Positions 25,510 to 36,676 of a stretch of 64,000 bases of DNA are shown in pieces. A program made the position numbers and the translations under genes. The notes under the pieces were generated by a model that was not told the DNA's origin, did no database searches, and was given only the letters and a program-made list of their open reading frames with translations. The number at the start of each line of letters is the position of its first letter. The stretch's first letter is position 1. This DNA comes from Clusia tigrina (lineage: Eukaryota > Arthropoda > Insecta > Diptera > Clusiidae), in NCBI GenBank assembly GCA_920105625.2, contig OV050030.1, positions 114,868,814 to 114,932,813 of the forward strand, read 5' to 3'.

Positions 25510-26439
25510 TACGAGGTGTGATAAAAAAATAACCGTTATTTTCAAATTTCGTAATTTCGTTACGTATGTTCGATGTTCGCATTTTTTTTCTGTTATGCTG
25601 GTACACATGTCTGTTATATATGTTGGCAATACCAACAATTTTGGATTGTCAGTTTGTTTTTGACAGATAAAAAGGTTAGTCGTGTTTTGGTGTGCTTTTC
25701 GATTTTGTACTATTCGAAAAAATGCATCAAAGAAACTGTATTCAGTTTTGTGTAAAAAATGAAATTAAATGCGCAAGGACATTTGAAATGTTGACTGTCG
25801 CCTTTGGCGAGTCTACTATGAGCAGAACACAAGTTCAATTGTGGTATAATCGGTTTAAGGAAGGCCGAGAAGATGTTAATAACGATGCTCGTCCTGGTCG
25901 CCCGAGCACGTCAACAACCGATGAAAACATTGACGCAGTGAAGAAAATGATTTTGGATAACCATCGAATCACTATCAGAGAGGTTGCTGATGATGTTGGC
26001 ATATCGTTCGGCTCATGCCAAGCAATTTTTACGGATGTTTTAGGCATGAAACGAAGATTGTTCCAAAATTGCAAAATTTTCATCGCTCAGATTGGACATC
26101 GCTCAGGAGCTGTTTGTGGCCAAAAACAAAACCGTTATCATGCCTCAACCACCGTATTCACCGGACTTGGCCCCGCTGACTTTTTCCTCTTTCCAAAACT
26201 GAAGACACCGATGAAAGGAAAGCGTTTTGCTACGATTGAGGAGATAAAAGAAAAATCGAAACAGGAGCTGTTGGCGATACCAAAAAAAGCGTTTCAGAAG
26301 TGTTTCGAGGATTGGAAAAAGCGCTGGCATAAGTGTATTATATCTGAGGGGAATTACTTTGAAGGGGACTAGATAGTTGTTGCTGAATAAATAAATACTT
26401 TTTGAAAAAATTGAAAATAACGGTTATTTTTTGATCAAA
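25510..26439 (+). mobile_element. Mariner element with internal deletion
   Basis: Left end TACGAGGTGTGATAAAAAAATAACC (25510 on). The right end, read on the other strand, starts TTTGATCAAAAAATAACC near 26439, and the two match through AATAACCGTTATTTTCAA. Full mariners are about 1.3 kb, while this one is 930 bp. It is bordered by TA arrays on both sides. The transposase has lost its catalytic centre. Confidence 0.85.
25722..26372 (+). pseudogene. Mariner transposase with catalytic core deleted
   Basis: Opens MHQRNCIQFC at 25722 with the mariner N-terminal DNA-binding domain (RTQVQLWYNRFKEGRED, DARPGRPSTS, NHRITIREVADDVGIS). At LGMKRR, near 26060, the frame jumps to late-protein sequence. The region holding the first two catalytic aspartates is missing, and reading resumes before PADFFLFPKLKTPMKGKRF. 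The frame is open (217 codons) but lacks the DDD centre, so it cannot cut DNA. It could still bind the terminal repeats. Confidence 0.85.
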
Positions 26440-26452
26440 TATATATATATCA

Positions 26453-26565
26453 TTCCAATCTTTGCTAGGGTAACTGATAACATTAAAGTCTTTAATTCTG
26501 AAATCAATATTCTATCTCCAGCAAGTAGAGTTTCGTACAAATGCCCTGTATCAATTTGTTTAGCT
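26453..26565 (-). pseudogene. Errantivirus env scrap (~37 codons)
   Basis: The minus strand reads QIDTGHLYETLLAGDRILIS and then LKTLMLSVTLAKIG. This aligns with QIETGHLYENLLARNRMVIS and LEMLMLSITLAKIQ of the env gene at 18972-20377, but with many nucleotide differences, so it is a different family. It is cut by the mariner on one side and by the gypsy fragment on the other. Confidence 0.8.
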
Positions 26566-27690
26566 TGGAGGAGCTCGCCGCAGTGGCCGACGCGTTGACT
26601 GACAATGGACCTACGATGGCAGCTGAGTCACCTCCGCTTTCGTCTGCGAGACCCCGCTCTCCATTCGCAAGCAAATCATCGCACGATGACGGGTAATTCC
26701 GTGCACGCAGAGCTTGCCCCGCTGCGCCAGTCACTGACACAGCTTGTGGGGTTAAGGCGGGAGAACCAGGAGCTGCTGCGTAAAATTACGCCCCGACTTC
26801 AGAGCGGCCGCGCTAGTGGGTAATTAATCACCTGCTGAGGAAACTCACCTTTGTGAGGGGCTACGTCGACGACTTACTCATCGTATCTGAGACGCATGAC
26901 GAACCCCCACACCATTTGAGCCAACTGTTTGTGACGCTGAAAGCGGCGAATCTGCGCATCAAACTGGACAAATGTCAACTCGCTGCTCAGGAAGTTATCT
27001 TTGCTGGGTATCGGGTCTCCAAAGATCGAGGCGATCGACACCTTTCCAAGTCCGGCAGACTCTACCCAGCTGAGACGTTTTCTGGGTATGCTCAACTTCT
27101 ACCGCCATTGTATACCGCATGCAGCGGAATAACAGGCCCCGCTCTACAACTACTGAAGCACAACTCGAAGAAGAAGGCGGCGATCAGCTGGACGAAGCAA
27201 ACGGCGCAGGCATTCCAGCGGTGGATGGCGATTTTCGCAGCGGCAACAGATTCAGCATTTCTCTCGCCTACTGCGCCAATTACACTCTACACCTATGCAT
27301 CAAGCACCGCTATCAGCGCGATCAGCCCGATGAGATCTGGAAGCCTCTAGATTTCTTCTTAAGGAAGCTGAATCCACCGGATACTCGTTACAGCGCTTAT
27401 GACAGGGAGTTACTAGCGGCGTATGCCGCAATCAGGCATGCCAAGAGGATTCTGGAGGGACACGTCTTTACGATCCCCACGGACCATAAACCGCTCGCTT
27501 TCGCTACACAACAATGGTCAGATAAGACAACGTCGAGGCAAAGCCGTCATCTAGACTACATCCTCCAGTTTAACGCTCGATTCGTATATATTCCTGGGGA
27601 AGACAACGTAGTTGCAGATGCACTCTCGCGAACCTGCACGGTCTCGATGCCATTCATCCTCAACGACACCATCAGCGTTCTTAGCTACGA
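26566..27690 (+). pseudogene. Ty3/Gypsy (CsRn1-like?) fragment: Gag tail joined to RT-RNase H
   Basis: GC-richer than its neighbours. The first 260 bp encode an alanine-rich Gag-like end (LEELAAVADALTDNGP ... LAPLRQSLTQLVGLRRENQELLRK). After a stop at 26821 comes the late RT palm (KLTFVRGYVDDLLIVSET, with the YVDD catalytic motif), the thumb, and RNase H (TRYSAYDRELLAAYAAIRHA, PTDHKPLAFATQQW, RHLDYILQF, DNVVADALSR). Protease and the first half of RT are missing, so this is an internal deletion. Several frameshifts occur at 27000-27350. It ends head-on into the BEL integrase at about 27690. Clade name is a guess from style. Confidence 0.75.
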
Positions 27691-28601
27691 TATCTTGTTG
27701 TAATTCGTGCATAAGATTTTTTGTGCCAACAAAGTTAGTGGCATTGTCACAGTTGATTTTCTTGCAGTGTCCTCGTCGTCCTATAAAATGCTTTAGGGCT
27801 CCAATGAAGGCCTCTGTTGTTAGATCACTGACTATTTCCATATGTACGGCCTTCCTAGCGAAGCACCAGCATACAACTACTTATGCCTTAAGCGGCCGCT
27901 TCCCGCGCAGCTTGAAGTGTGTATAGATTGGTCCAAAGAAGTCAACGCCGGAGATTATGAAAGATCTGGCCGGATGCACTCTCTCCTTAGGAAGGTTTCC
28001 CATTATTTATTGTACCATTACAGGTTTCATTCTTACGCATCTCACGCAGCCCTGAACTACCGACCTGGCTAACATCTTTACCTGGATTGGCCAATATCTT
28101 TGCCTGACGATGGATATTAATGTCTGCGCGCTGGCGTGAAGATGTAGATTATTTAGATCACCTAACAGGAGTTTGGTTAGTGGTAAGGCAAAAGCATTGG
28201 ATGTTTGGCGTCGTAGATAAGGCTAGATTGTAACCGCCCCCCTACTCTGAGAATTTCAACGAACGGGGAAAGAGAGCTGATTGAGCTATTGTTACTCACT
28301 GTCGAATATTCCGCTAAATGTGTGAATTCCTTGCTGAATTCTTGCTGCTGCATTAGCCTTACAATAGCTATTAGAACCCCTTCCTGTTCATCTGCAGTGG
28401 GGCAAGTTGAATCGAATCTTTCATCCATTTTGAATTTTTTGAAGCGTTGTATGTATGCTACAATCCTTTGCAAGCGGCGGAAAGAGTTCCCATGATTGAT
28501 GCTTAACAAGAGGTTAAATTCTTAGTTGCTAATGCAGAGCCCGATACTATTGATTTTTTTGACCTGGCGTAGATCTAATTCGCATGTTCCTAGAGCTGGT
28601 T
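27691..28601 (-). pseudogene. BEL/Pao integrase region
   Basis: Contains ILRVGGRLQSS and YDAKHPMLLP, the sequence that precedes BEL integrases. It continues with the zinc-binding region (HLHASAQT ... CVRCVRMKP) and the catalytic core SGVDFFGPIYTHF (first Asp), then EIVSDLTTEAFIGALKHFIGRRG and NCDNATNFVGTKN (second Asp). The third catalytic Glu is beyond the break at 27690. A frameshift near 28180 and stops near 28005 and 27880 are present. Confidence 0.85.
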
Positions 28602-31318
28602 TTTTTTTTATTTTTATATATATATATATTTTATTGAATCTTCTAAAAAATATCTTAGAACTAACAAGAAATCTTCATAGTATATTTAACATTTCACTTT
28701 TAAATTCATATCAATCATTACCAACCTCCCAGTGCCAGTGCTTTGAGGAGTTATGGTATATGAAAAGAAGTAGTGCAATACTTAAATAATAGCGTAATGA
28801 ATAAGCTTAAAATCTAGTTTGCTGCTAAGCGCAGCACGTCCATCCTTTTCAGGCGGGTGTGTCCTTGATGCTGTAGTAGGCGCCTCGCTAATGCATTGGG
28901 ATGCTTGTCTAGCTTTGCTAAGTAAGATTCAGCAAGTCGGGAAACATCTTTAGTTACATACGGGATATGTAAATCTCTGTGGATGTTAACGTTTTTGATG
29001 TACCAAGGAGCATTGGTAATCATTCGAAGGATTTTCGATTGGGCTTTTTGCAGCTTTTCGACATTTGAGGGTGAAGCAGTACCCCAGAGTTGGATACCGT
29101 AGGTCCATATGGGCTTCATAATTACTTTGTAGAGTAGAATTTTAAAGTCCAGTTTGAGCTTGGACTGCCTGTTCAAAAGCCAGTTTAGCTCGTTTATTTT
29201 GAGTTTAATCTGAGTAATTTTTGCACTTATATGCTTTGCCCAAGTAAGTCTGCGATCTAAATGCATTCCTAGATATTTAGTTTCTCTCGCCTGAGGGATC
29301 GGCTTGGTGTTAATTTGCACAGGGGGGCAAGTACTCCTGCAGAGAGTGAATTTGACATGAACGCATTTCGACTCATTGACTTTGATTCTCCAGTGGTCAA
29401 GCCATTCCTGAAGCACGTTGCCGTGTAATTGGATAAGTTTTGACGCCTCTTTCGGATATGTGTGAGTACACAATATGGCTGTGTCATCGGCAAAAGTATA
29501 GGTGATAGTCTTTGCCGTTTGTTGGCATATCTGCAGTGAACAACGTATAGAGGAGGGGGCCTAATACGCTGCCTTGCGGTACACCAGCTTGTATAGGGTA
29601 TTCATCTGAGATAAACCTTTTTGTTTCACCACAAAGCGTCTACCTGAGAGATAGCTTTCGAGCAAAGTGTAGATGTTAAGAGGTAACATACATTTCAGTT
29701 TGTGCAAGATTCCTTCGTGCCAGACCTTATCAAATGCCTGAGTGATGTCGAGAAAAACTGCGGAACAGTATTGCTTCTTTTCGAACGTTTTTTGTATAGT
29801 GTTTACAATGCGATGAACTTGTTCGATAGTACTGTGTTTTTCTCTAAACCCAAACTGGTGGTTTGGTATAACATTAGACTGTTTGAAAACGTCTTTAATT
29901 CGCTTTATTATCAAACTTTCAAAGAGTTTTGAAAAAATTGATAGCAGACTAATTGGTCTGTAGGAAGAGACGCTTGTTGGGTCCTTTCCAGCTTTGGGAA
30001 TCATGATAATTTGGGATATTTTCCAGGAGTAAGGAAAGAATCCAGTGCGTATTATAGCATTTAATATATGCAAGAGATGCATTGTGGCTGTTGCTGGGAG
30101 CTCTTTTATCATTTGGCCCGTAATCAGGTAACGCCCTGGAGATTTTTTAGCATTGAGTTCTTTGATAGCGTTTGTCAACTCCTTTTTGGCAATCGAGATA
30201 CCATTGACGCTAGGGATAGCATCAACCGCCGTTAGAGAACGGACGGAACTAGCAAGATTAGGGGTGAAAACTTGCTCCAAATGATTTGCGACTGGTATTC
30301 CCTTTTCTGCATCACTTTTTGCCCAGTTGCCGTTGGGAAGGCGTATTGGTGACTCCATTTGAATCGGTTTTTTCGAGTTTTTGGCCGTTCGCCATAGAGA
30401 ATAGCTTGAGGATTCTGTAGGACAGAAGGTCTCTACAAACTCGTGAAACTCGGAGGTTTCCTTTTCTTTTAGAAGGTGATGCAGTTTTTTAGTACATTCA
30501 TTAGGTTTCTTCTTCAGAGAAGGTGATCTCTGCAATTGCCATTCTCTCATAAGAGATCTTTTTTCGGAGAGGAGCTTCAGAATGTCTTGGGGAGTACACT
30601 CTTGTCGGGTTTGAGCTTCAGAACGTTGTGTAGCAATTTTTACTGTTTGGGATAGCAATTGAGTGAAATTGAAAATAGCGGAGTTTATTTTCTGCTCAGA
30701 CTTTGGGGAGGTCTGTATTTCAAGATGCGAACTTATGAACATCTTATATTTAAGCCAGTCTGTATTCTTGTAGTCGAAACTACCACTCACGTTTTTCTGA
30801 TAGGAGTTTTCAGAAGAGATAGTTATTATTGTGGGAGTGTGATCAGAGGACAGCTCCAGAGAGTGTACATTATTTATACCTCTAGTGATGGCGAAGTCAA
30901 TAAGATCTGGAATCTTCTGTTTGTTGGATGGCCAGTATGTAGGCTTAGCATTGGACAAGACATTAAGACCAAGAGCATTTATCGCAGAGAAGAGTTTTCT
31001 GCCTTTGGGAGTTACTAAACGTGAGCCCCAATGAGTATGCTTTGCATTAAAGTCTCCAGCAGCAATAAACTTAGCATCGAGAGTACTAAAGAATTGTTTG
31101 TATTGCTGCTCATCTATATTAAACCTGGGTGGGCAATAGATGGATGGTACTGTCAAGCTTTTGACGTATTCTTCGAGCTGAATAGTCGTCGCTTGTAGAT
31201 AATCGGTACAGTATCCTTGCATTGGGAAATGCTTTATTCTATTCCTGATCAGAATGGCTGTACCACCACGTGCTTTGCCACCGGGGTGTTTGGTGTCATA
31301 AACTTTGTATCCGTGGTT
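28602..31318 (-). mobile_element. Jockey-clade element C, 5'-truncated, nested in BEL
   Basis: The minus-strand copy begins inside the endonuclease (HGYKVYDTKHPGGKARGG) and ends with a 3' UTR and an A run at 28602-28610 (T run on the plus strand). 5' truncation is typical of incomplete target-primed reverse transcription. It splits BEL between the RNase H tail and the integrase. I found no clean target-site duplication. Confidence 0.85.
28814..31318 (-). pseudogene. Jockey C ORF2 (endonuclease-RT), truncated and frameshifted
   Basis: Endonuclease remnants are GGTAILIRN, AAGDFNAKHTHWGSRL and SSDHTPT; the first about 55 residues are missing. RT motifs are RPISLLSIFSKLFE, TQAFDKVWHEG, AGVPQGSVLGP (in a shifted frame near 29575) and FADDTA (near 29485). 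The C-terminal part (KYLGMHLDRRLTWAKH ... KLDFKILLYKVIMKPIWTYGIQLWG) is open from 29473 to 28814. At least two frameshifts lie between 29480 and 29600. The protein is close to Jockey A and B but clearly diverged. Confidence 0.87.
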
Positions 31319-31344
31319 GAAGTGGCCAGATTGTGATCGATCCA

Positions 31345-31894
31345 TGTAAAAAACGAGGCCTGTACAACCAGAAACTGTTATTAATCAACTTCCGTGGAGT
31401 CAGGCCTCTTGATATTAGATCCGCTGGATTGTCTTGAGATCGGACATGTCGCCATTGTCTTGGAGATGCCCATTGTTGAATTGAAGAGATTCGTTTGGCT
31501 ATAAATGTATGATAATGTGCTGAGTCAGCATTGATCCACCCAAGGACTGCTGTGGAATCTGACCAATAGAACACTTCAGTATCGAGGAATGTTGCTCCTT
31601 GTTTTAGCTTCTGCATTAATTCCACGGCAAGTTTAGTAGCGCAAAGTTCTAGTCTAGGCAGCGTAATTTGTTTTGTAGGAGCTACTCGAGATTTTGCGCA
31701 ATTGAATCGTACTATGATGGTATCGTGGACATTTGATGATCGTTTATATGCCACTGCACCATAGGCACGTTCTGATGCATCTTCGAAGATATATATTTTT
31801 GGATTTTTGGGTGATGCTCCACTAAATATGTATCGTAGGACACTGATTTTTTGTAGTTCCCTTAATTCAGTGCGAAAATGTAGCCACGTTCTAT
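31345..31894 (-). pseudogene. BEL/Pao RNase H region
   Basis: The minus strand carries a BEL RNase H: KIYIFEDASERAYGAVAY (first Asp), PRLELCATKLAVELM (Glu), EVFYWSDSTAVLGWI (second Asp) and HVRSQDNPADLISRG (Asp in the NPAD motif). Catalytic residues are present. Its start is interrupted by the solo LTR at 31895, and its end is joined to Jockey C near 31320. Confidence 0.85.
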
Positions 31895-32377
31895 TGTTGA
31901 GAGTTAGAATCAAGCTACCTACGCGTAGTTGACTCACAACACCGACTCTTAACAGATACTAAACATTTGGTTTGGTTAGCTTTACGCAATTAAATTCATT
32001 AAGAGAGCACATATTTTTAGGGTGCAAATATTGTAAATGAATAGTATTTATGTATTAATTATTATGTAAACTTTTAGGGTGTCACAGTTCCGCAGTCAAG
32101 ATGACGAATGGCATTTAGAATGCACCGACGACACTTCTACATTCAGTAGGTCAGTTGGCTTAGATTAGAACACCAGAAAAGTCATCACGTAGACTGTAAT
32201 TGTTTTTTGTGAATAGTATATAAGAATTAGTATTTTAAGAATAAAGCTTCTTGTTGTTTTTAAGCTAAAAGTGATCTGTGAAGTGAAGTGTTTTATTCTA
32301 AAGAGTGATTTTAGGTTTACAGATACACAGGTAGCGAGAGGACGCTCCCCGAGGGCAAACAAATACGGTCCCCAACA
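31895..32377 (+). repeat. Solo LTR (483 bp) inside BEL RNase H
   Basis: Ends are TGTTGAGAG... and ...CCCCAACA (TG...CA with five-base inverted ends TGTTG/CAACA). In plus orientation it holds a TATA box (TATATAAG near 32217) followed by AATAAA near 32242, a promoter-then-poly(A)-signal order fitting U3-R. Flanks CTAT and GTAT differ by one base, so a 4-5 bp target duplication is plausible but not exact. The BEL protein reads through if the segment is removed (DASLPKNLHT to WLHFRTELREL). A recombined single LTR is the simplest reading. Confidence 0.7.
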
Positions 32378-33255
32378 GTATGAAGATTTTTTGGCAAGGA
32401 TGCATCCCAGTCTACGTTGAGCTTCCAGGGTGTTTGAAGAAATATTTTGGCTGTGACGATGACTGGTGCAATGAATCCAAGAGGTTCACAAAGCCTAGAT
32501 ATGTTAGACAGCGTAGTGCGTTTTGTGATTTTTCTTGCTTCTGTAGTTACTATCTTGAGAGTCAATGTATCACTTATTGGTTGCCAGATAAGTGCTATTG
32601 TCTTAATGCTGTCCTTTCCGGGTTAACTACAGTTTAACACTAGCTCTTGATCACTAGTTGGAACAGTTTTTAACAGATGATGGTGGTTGGCGTACAACTT
32701 AAATCCGGCCGATCCAAGCATATTTTGTAACTGTGTTTGAATGTCGAGTGCTGCAGATAATGTATTGACTCCACTCAGTGCATCGTCTACGTAGAAATTA
32801 GAATTGATTCCTGCTGCTGTTAAGGGAAATTTCTGAGCTTGTTGAGTTGCTAGTGTTCGCAATGTTTTAATGGCCAGGTATAGAGCCACTGATGTGCCAT
32901 ATGTGACTGTAGCTAGCTGGTAACATTTTAACGGCTGCGACGAGTCTTCATTCCACCAGATTAGCTGGTACTTCCGATACTCCTTAACAACCCAAATTTG
33001 TCGAAACATTTTCTCAATGTCAGCGGTGAAGGCATATTGTGACAACCGAAACCGAAGTAGTATATCATCTTGTATACTGGGGCCAATTAACAGAATGTCG
33101 TTTAGCGATATATTAGCTGAAGTTTTGGCTGATGTATCAAATACGACACGTAATTTTTTTGTGGAGCTGTCTGGTTTCATTACAGTATGGTGTGGCAGGA
33201 AATAGTGCGGACCTCTGATGGTGTCAGTTGATACTTCCTCCATATGTCCCAGGGA
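32378..33255 (-). pseudogene. BEL/Pao reverse transcriptase region
   Basis: A BEL-type RT: YFLPHHTVMKPDSSTKKLRV, VFDTSAKT, DILLIGPSIQDD, FTADIEKMFRQIWV (catalytic Asp), FYVDDALSG (the YVDD pair near 32790), then the connection SDILGF-like region and RLCEPLGFIAPVIVTAKIFLQ near 32480. A frameshift near 32620-32640 separates palm and connection. The YVDD motif is intact. Confidence 0.85.
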
Positions 33256-34173
33256 TTAATAAGCTCTCATAAACGCGACATACTGGTTCTTAAGCTCGGG
33301 ATTTCTTTCTAATTTGCGTTCGACTGCGAAGAACCGTTGAATGGCTATGTCCCTTGACTCACCCAAATGCGTAGAGTCTCCTTGGAAAGGAAGTTTTACA
33401 ATGAAGCGGCCATCTGTGCCTCGTTGGGTTTGATGGTCACATTGTCGTTCAGCTAATGTGAGAGTAGACTTTGCATCACATTCTTCTAAGCGCCAGAATT
33501 TCTCCAATGATTCTTCAAGATTTTCATCGTCCGTGCAAACTCCACAAGTTGCAATTGGACTTGATGTATCCTGCCCGTTGTATGCACCACCAACTATCCA
33601 TCCAAAGAGTGTGTTTTGTAAAATTGTTCCCCCTTCTCCTGGTGATAGTTGTCCGTGACATAATGTTTAGTAAAACAACCCTGCGCCTATCAGCAACTCA
33701 ATTCGAGCTGATTCATTGAATCATGGATCTGCTAGCTTAATGTTTTTCGGAATTGACCACTGTGAAATGTCAATAGTTTTTTGCGGCTGATCAGATACGA
33801 TTTTAGGAAGAATTTGCGCTTCTATGTGTGTCGTGAATCCAGTGGTCGTTGCTTCCGTTGAAGTGTCGCCTTTTCGATTACGCAGTCCTAATTGCCTTGC
33901 TAGGCTTTGTGTTATAAAGTTAAACTTCGAGCCACTGTCGAGGAGCGCGCGATATTTGACTTCCTGACCCAATTGGATCTCTAAGTTATGGACACGGTAA
34001 GCAACAGTGCTGGTCCATGAAGAGTTGCTTGCATAGGCAACGCTGCTAATGAAGCTGCTGATGATGGCTTGGTTGTGTTGGCGATTTCCTGTTTTTCTTG
34101 GTCTGATGCTGGGTGCAAATGCAAAAGCGTATTTTCTTTCTTTAGACACTTGGTACATGTTCTTGATGAGCAA
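33256..34173 (-). pseudogene. BEL/Pao protease and protease-RT linker
   Basis: Protease motif ALLDSGSKFNFITQSLARQL at about 33890-33950, then KIVSDQPQKTIDISQWSIPK, a typical BEL end of domain. A linker follows (LEKFWRLEE, CDHQTQRGTDGRFIVKLPF, LERNPELKNQYVAFM), which is the standard lead-in to BEL RT. Frameshifts and stops lie at about 33507-33720. Confidence 0.85.
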
Positions 34174-34646
34174 TTCTTTGAACCATCACCAGTTTTCAAA
34201 CAGTTGACGCTCCGTGTTAGGCGTTGAATTGTGTTCAACCATTGACTTGGAGTCATCTTCAGGAACCTTGGGCACAGGTAGAGTGCGTATGACTGCTTAC
34301 ATATGTCACACGCTTGAGCTGATGTGGTGGCACTTAAGCTGCTGTAGTTGCCATGGTGATTTCCCCTCTCGCTGTTAGGCTTGTTGCTGTTGATTCCCAG
34401 CGCTTCCAGGGTTTGGAAACATATCCTCAAAAAAAAAACAGTAATTCCTCCAGTGATGGCATTTTAGTTGGGTCCTGGATGGATTGTTCCCATAAAATGT
34501 GCGTTGACTTGTTGAGCTGCTGAACTAGGATGAATAGCAGAATTGGGTCCCATGATGAAGTGTCTAGATCCAAACTCTGAAGGTTTAAAATGCACTCACG
34601 AGTTGTATCATGCAGCAATTTGATGTTCGTAAAACTCTCACAAAGA
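34174..34646 (-). pseudogene. BEL/Pao gag C-terminal part
   Basis: A Gag helical segment (LLHDTTRECILNLQSLDLD, SSWDPILLFILVQQL, LWEQSIQD) is followed by a frameshift around an A-run at 34430. Then comes a zinc-binding tail (CDICKQSYALYLCPRF). The N-terminal Gag is absent because the sequence changes to a plus-strand gypsy gag at about 34647. Confidence 0.75.
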
Positions 34647-35345
34647 TAAAACCAAAAATGTGGTTACAGTGGACACGTTTGCAAAAATTCTTAGTGAATT
34701 CGTTGGGAAAAACATACCAGTGAAAAAGTAGTTCGTAATATTTCAGGAAAATGCTGACGCTTATGAACTAAGTGATAGGCAAATGTATGTGCATACAAGA
34801 AAGAAAATCACAGGTGTTGCAAAATCATTTATAGAAACCAAAAGTTTTTCCGATTATGAACCATTGCACACTAAACTAATTAAAGAATTTGATCGCGAAT
34901 ATAACAGTTTCGAAATATACAAAATGCTAGTTAGACAAGAAGGAAAAATTCTGAATAGCTTTATGAATATGTGTTAAATATGAAAGGAATCGCAAGTTTA
35001 GCTAACATTGAAGAACGCTTAACAATACGTTACATAGTTGATAGAATAAATATAGCTAACAACTTCAAAGTGAATTTATATAATGCAAATTCTTTTAAAC
35101 AATTCCTTGAGCAGTACGAAATTTACGAACATATAATACAGCGTGACACAGAAACTTATCATAAAAGTAAATATAACGTAATAAGCAAAACAGCAATTGA
35201 CTAGCAAAAACACTGTTTTAATTGTGGTTCCAAGGAGCACAAAAGAAATGAATGTAAGACTCCAGCAAAGTGCTTTAAATGCAACCAGTTTCGACACATC
35301 GCAAAAAATTGTGATTCAAATAAAGCTGTTGAAAAAAATGTAAAT
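34647..35345 (+). pseudogene. Gypsy D gag with two zinc knuckles
   Basis: Gag core: VDTFAKILSEFVGKNIP, YELSDRQMYVHTRKKITGVAKSFIE, YEPLHTKLIKEFDREYNS. After a run of frameshifts it ends in CFNCGSKEHKRNEC and CFKCNQFRHIAKNC (CX2CX4HX4C, two copies, about 35217-35310). Stops at 34728 and 34974 and frame changes near 34970 and 35204 disrupt it. Confidence 0.8.
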
Positions 35346-36676
35346 ATAATTAAGAATCAAAAACGATTTAAATCGATGTTGTCGGACGGTCAGCAAATAG
35401 ACACTGGTGCTGATGTGTCATTAATTCGAGAAAGTGTTTATAGAGAAAAGTTTAATAATGTTAAAATACGACCGTATTGCTTGGACTTTTTAATATAAAA
35501 ACAAAACCTTTAGGACTCATTAGTGGCGAGATAAGTGTTGATAAAATAAACACTATACATGAATGTTTGTAATTGAAGATGAAAACCTAAAATGTGAAGC
35601 CATAATCGGTTATGATCTTATAAACAAATTTGTATTGTATGCCGATGAAAATGGTTATGTGTTTCGAGACAACAAAGCCTATTATTTGGAAAACGAACTA
35701 ATGATTTATAACGTGGCATAAATAGATGTTGATTTTAAATATAATAATGATGTCGAAAACATTATACAAGAATATAATAGTGCTACTGTAAGTTAAAACT
35801 GTCCTATTTAAATGAAAATTCATCCAAATGAAAATATGAAACCTTTTCGACATTCTCCAAGTAGATTGTCCATTGAGGAGGAAGATGCAGTAAATAAGTA
35901 GGTGGAAGAATGACTGAAAAGTGATACAATAAGAAAGCCATTTTCCGATACAGCAAGCAGAGTCGTGGTAACTAAAAAAAAAGCGGCGAGTATAGAATTT
36001 GCATAGATTTTCGCCAGATAAACAAAATGGTTCTTAAAGAAGGTTTTCCAGTACCGTTTATTGATGCGGTACTACATAAATTACAGGAAGCAAAACATTT
36101 TACGGTTACAGATCTACGCAATGATTTTTTCCATGTACCAATCGAGGAAAACAGCAAAAAATTTACAGCGTTTGTATCGAAAAGGGGTCTTTTTGAATTC
36201 AACAGAGCGCCTTTTGGGTTTTGGAACTCACCGGCTTGTTTCATTAGATATATAAGCCATATTTTTCAAGACTTAATAAACGACAATATTATGGAACTTT
36301 GGAACTTAAGAAACTGCGGAAGAAAGTTTGAATAAAATAAAACTGGTACTGCAGACGGCTGCAAAGTATGGATTAGACTTTAACTAAAAGAAATCCATGT
36401 TGATGAAAACAAAAATTGAGTTTCTGGGACATATCACTGAGAATGGGACAATTGCTCCCGCAAAAACACAGTGCAATGCGGAACAAAATTTCGCTAGATC
36501 CAAAAACGTAAAGGATGTGCAATGATTCCTAGGGATCACAGGCTATTTTCGAAAATTTGTTGAAGGATATGCCTAAATTGTTCGTCCCTTAACAGATCTA
36601 TTAAAAAAAGATTTGTAGTTTAAGATTGATGTTGAGCAAATCAGCCCGATAGATATTATTTAAAGAAAATTATCCA
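35346..36676 (+). pseudogene. Gypsy D protease and reverse transcriptase, catalytic pair missing
   Basis: Protease active-site DTGADVSLI near 35400. RT follows from about 35930: RVVVTKKK, ICIDFRQINKMVL, FTVTDLRNDFFHVPI, KFTAFVSKRGLFEFNRAPFG. After LINDNIM at 36290 the sequence jumps over the expected YxDD block, which is not present in any frame, and continues with a thumb region (KIEFLGHITENG near 36415, FLGITGYFRKFVEGY near 36525). So a small deletion removed the catalytic aspartates. Many stops are present. Confidence 0.8.

Larger units (their letters stand above)
27691..34646 (-). mobile_element. BEL/Pao LTR retrotransposon, degenerate, with two nested insertions
   Basis: Read on the minus strand from 34646: gag tail, protease, RT, RNase H, integrase up to the second catalytic Asp. 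Two foreign pieces interrupt it: a solo LTR (31895-32377) inside the RNase H region and a 5'-truncated Jockey (28602-31318) between RNase H and integrase. Neither LTR of the BEL element is seen: the gag end joins a plus-strand gypsy gag at 34647, and the integrase end joins a gypsy RNase H at 27690. Multiple frameshifts and stops show it is dead. Confidence 0.85.

Noticed and set aside
31296..31345. Fusion of BEL RNase H with Jockey C as one protein
   Set aside because: The shared open frame is short and reads Jockey DNA in a non-coding frame; it is a junction by-product.
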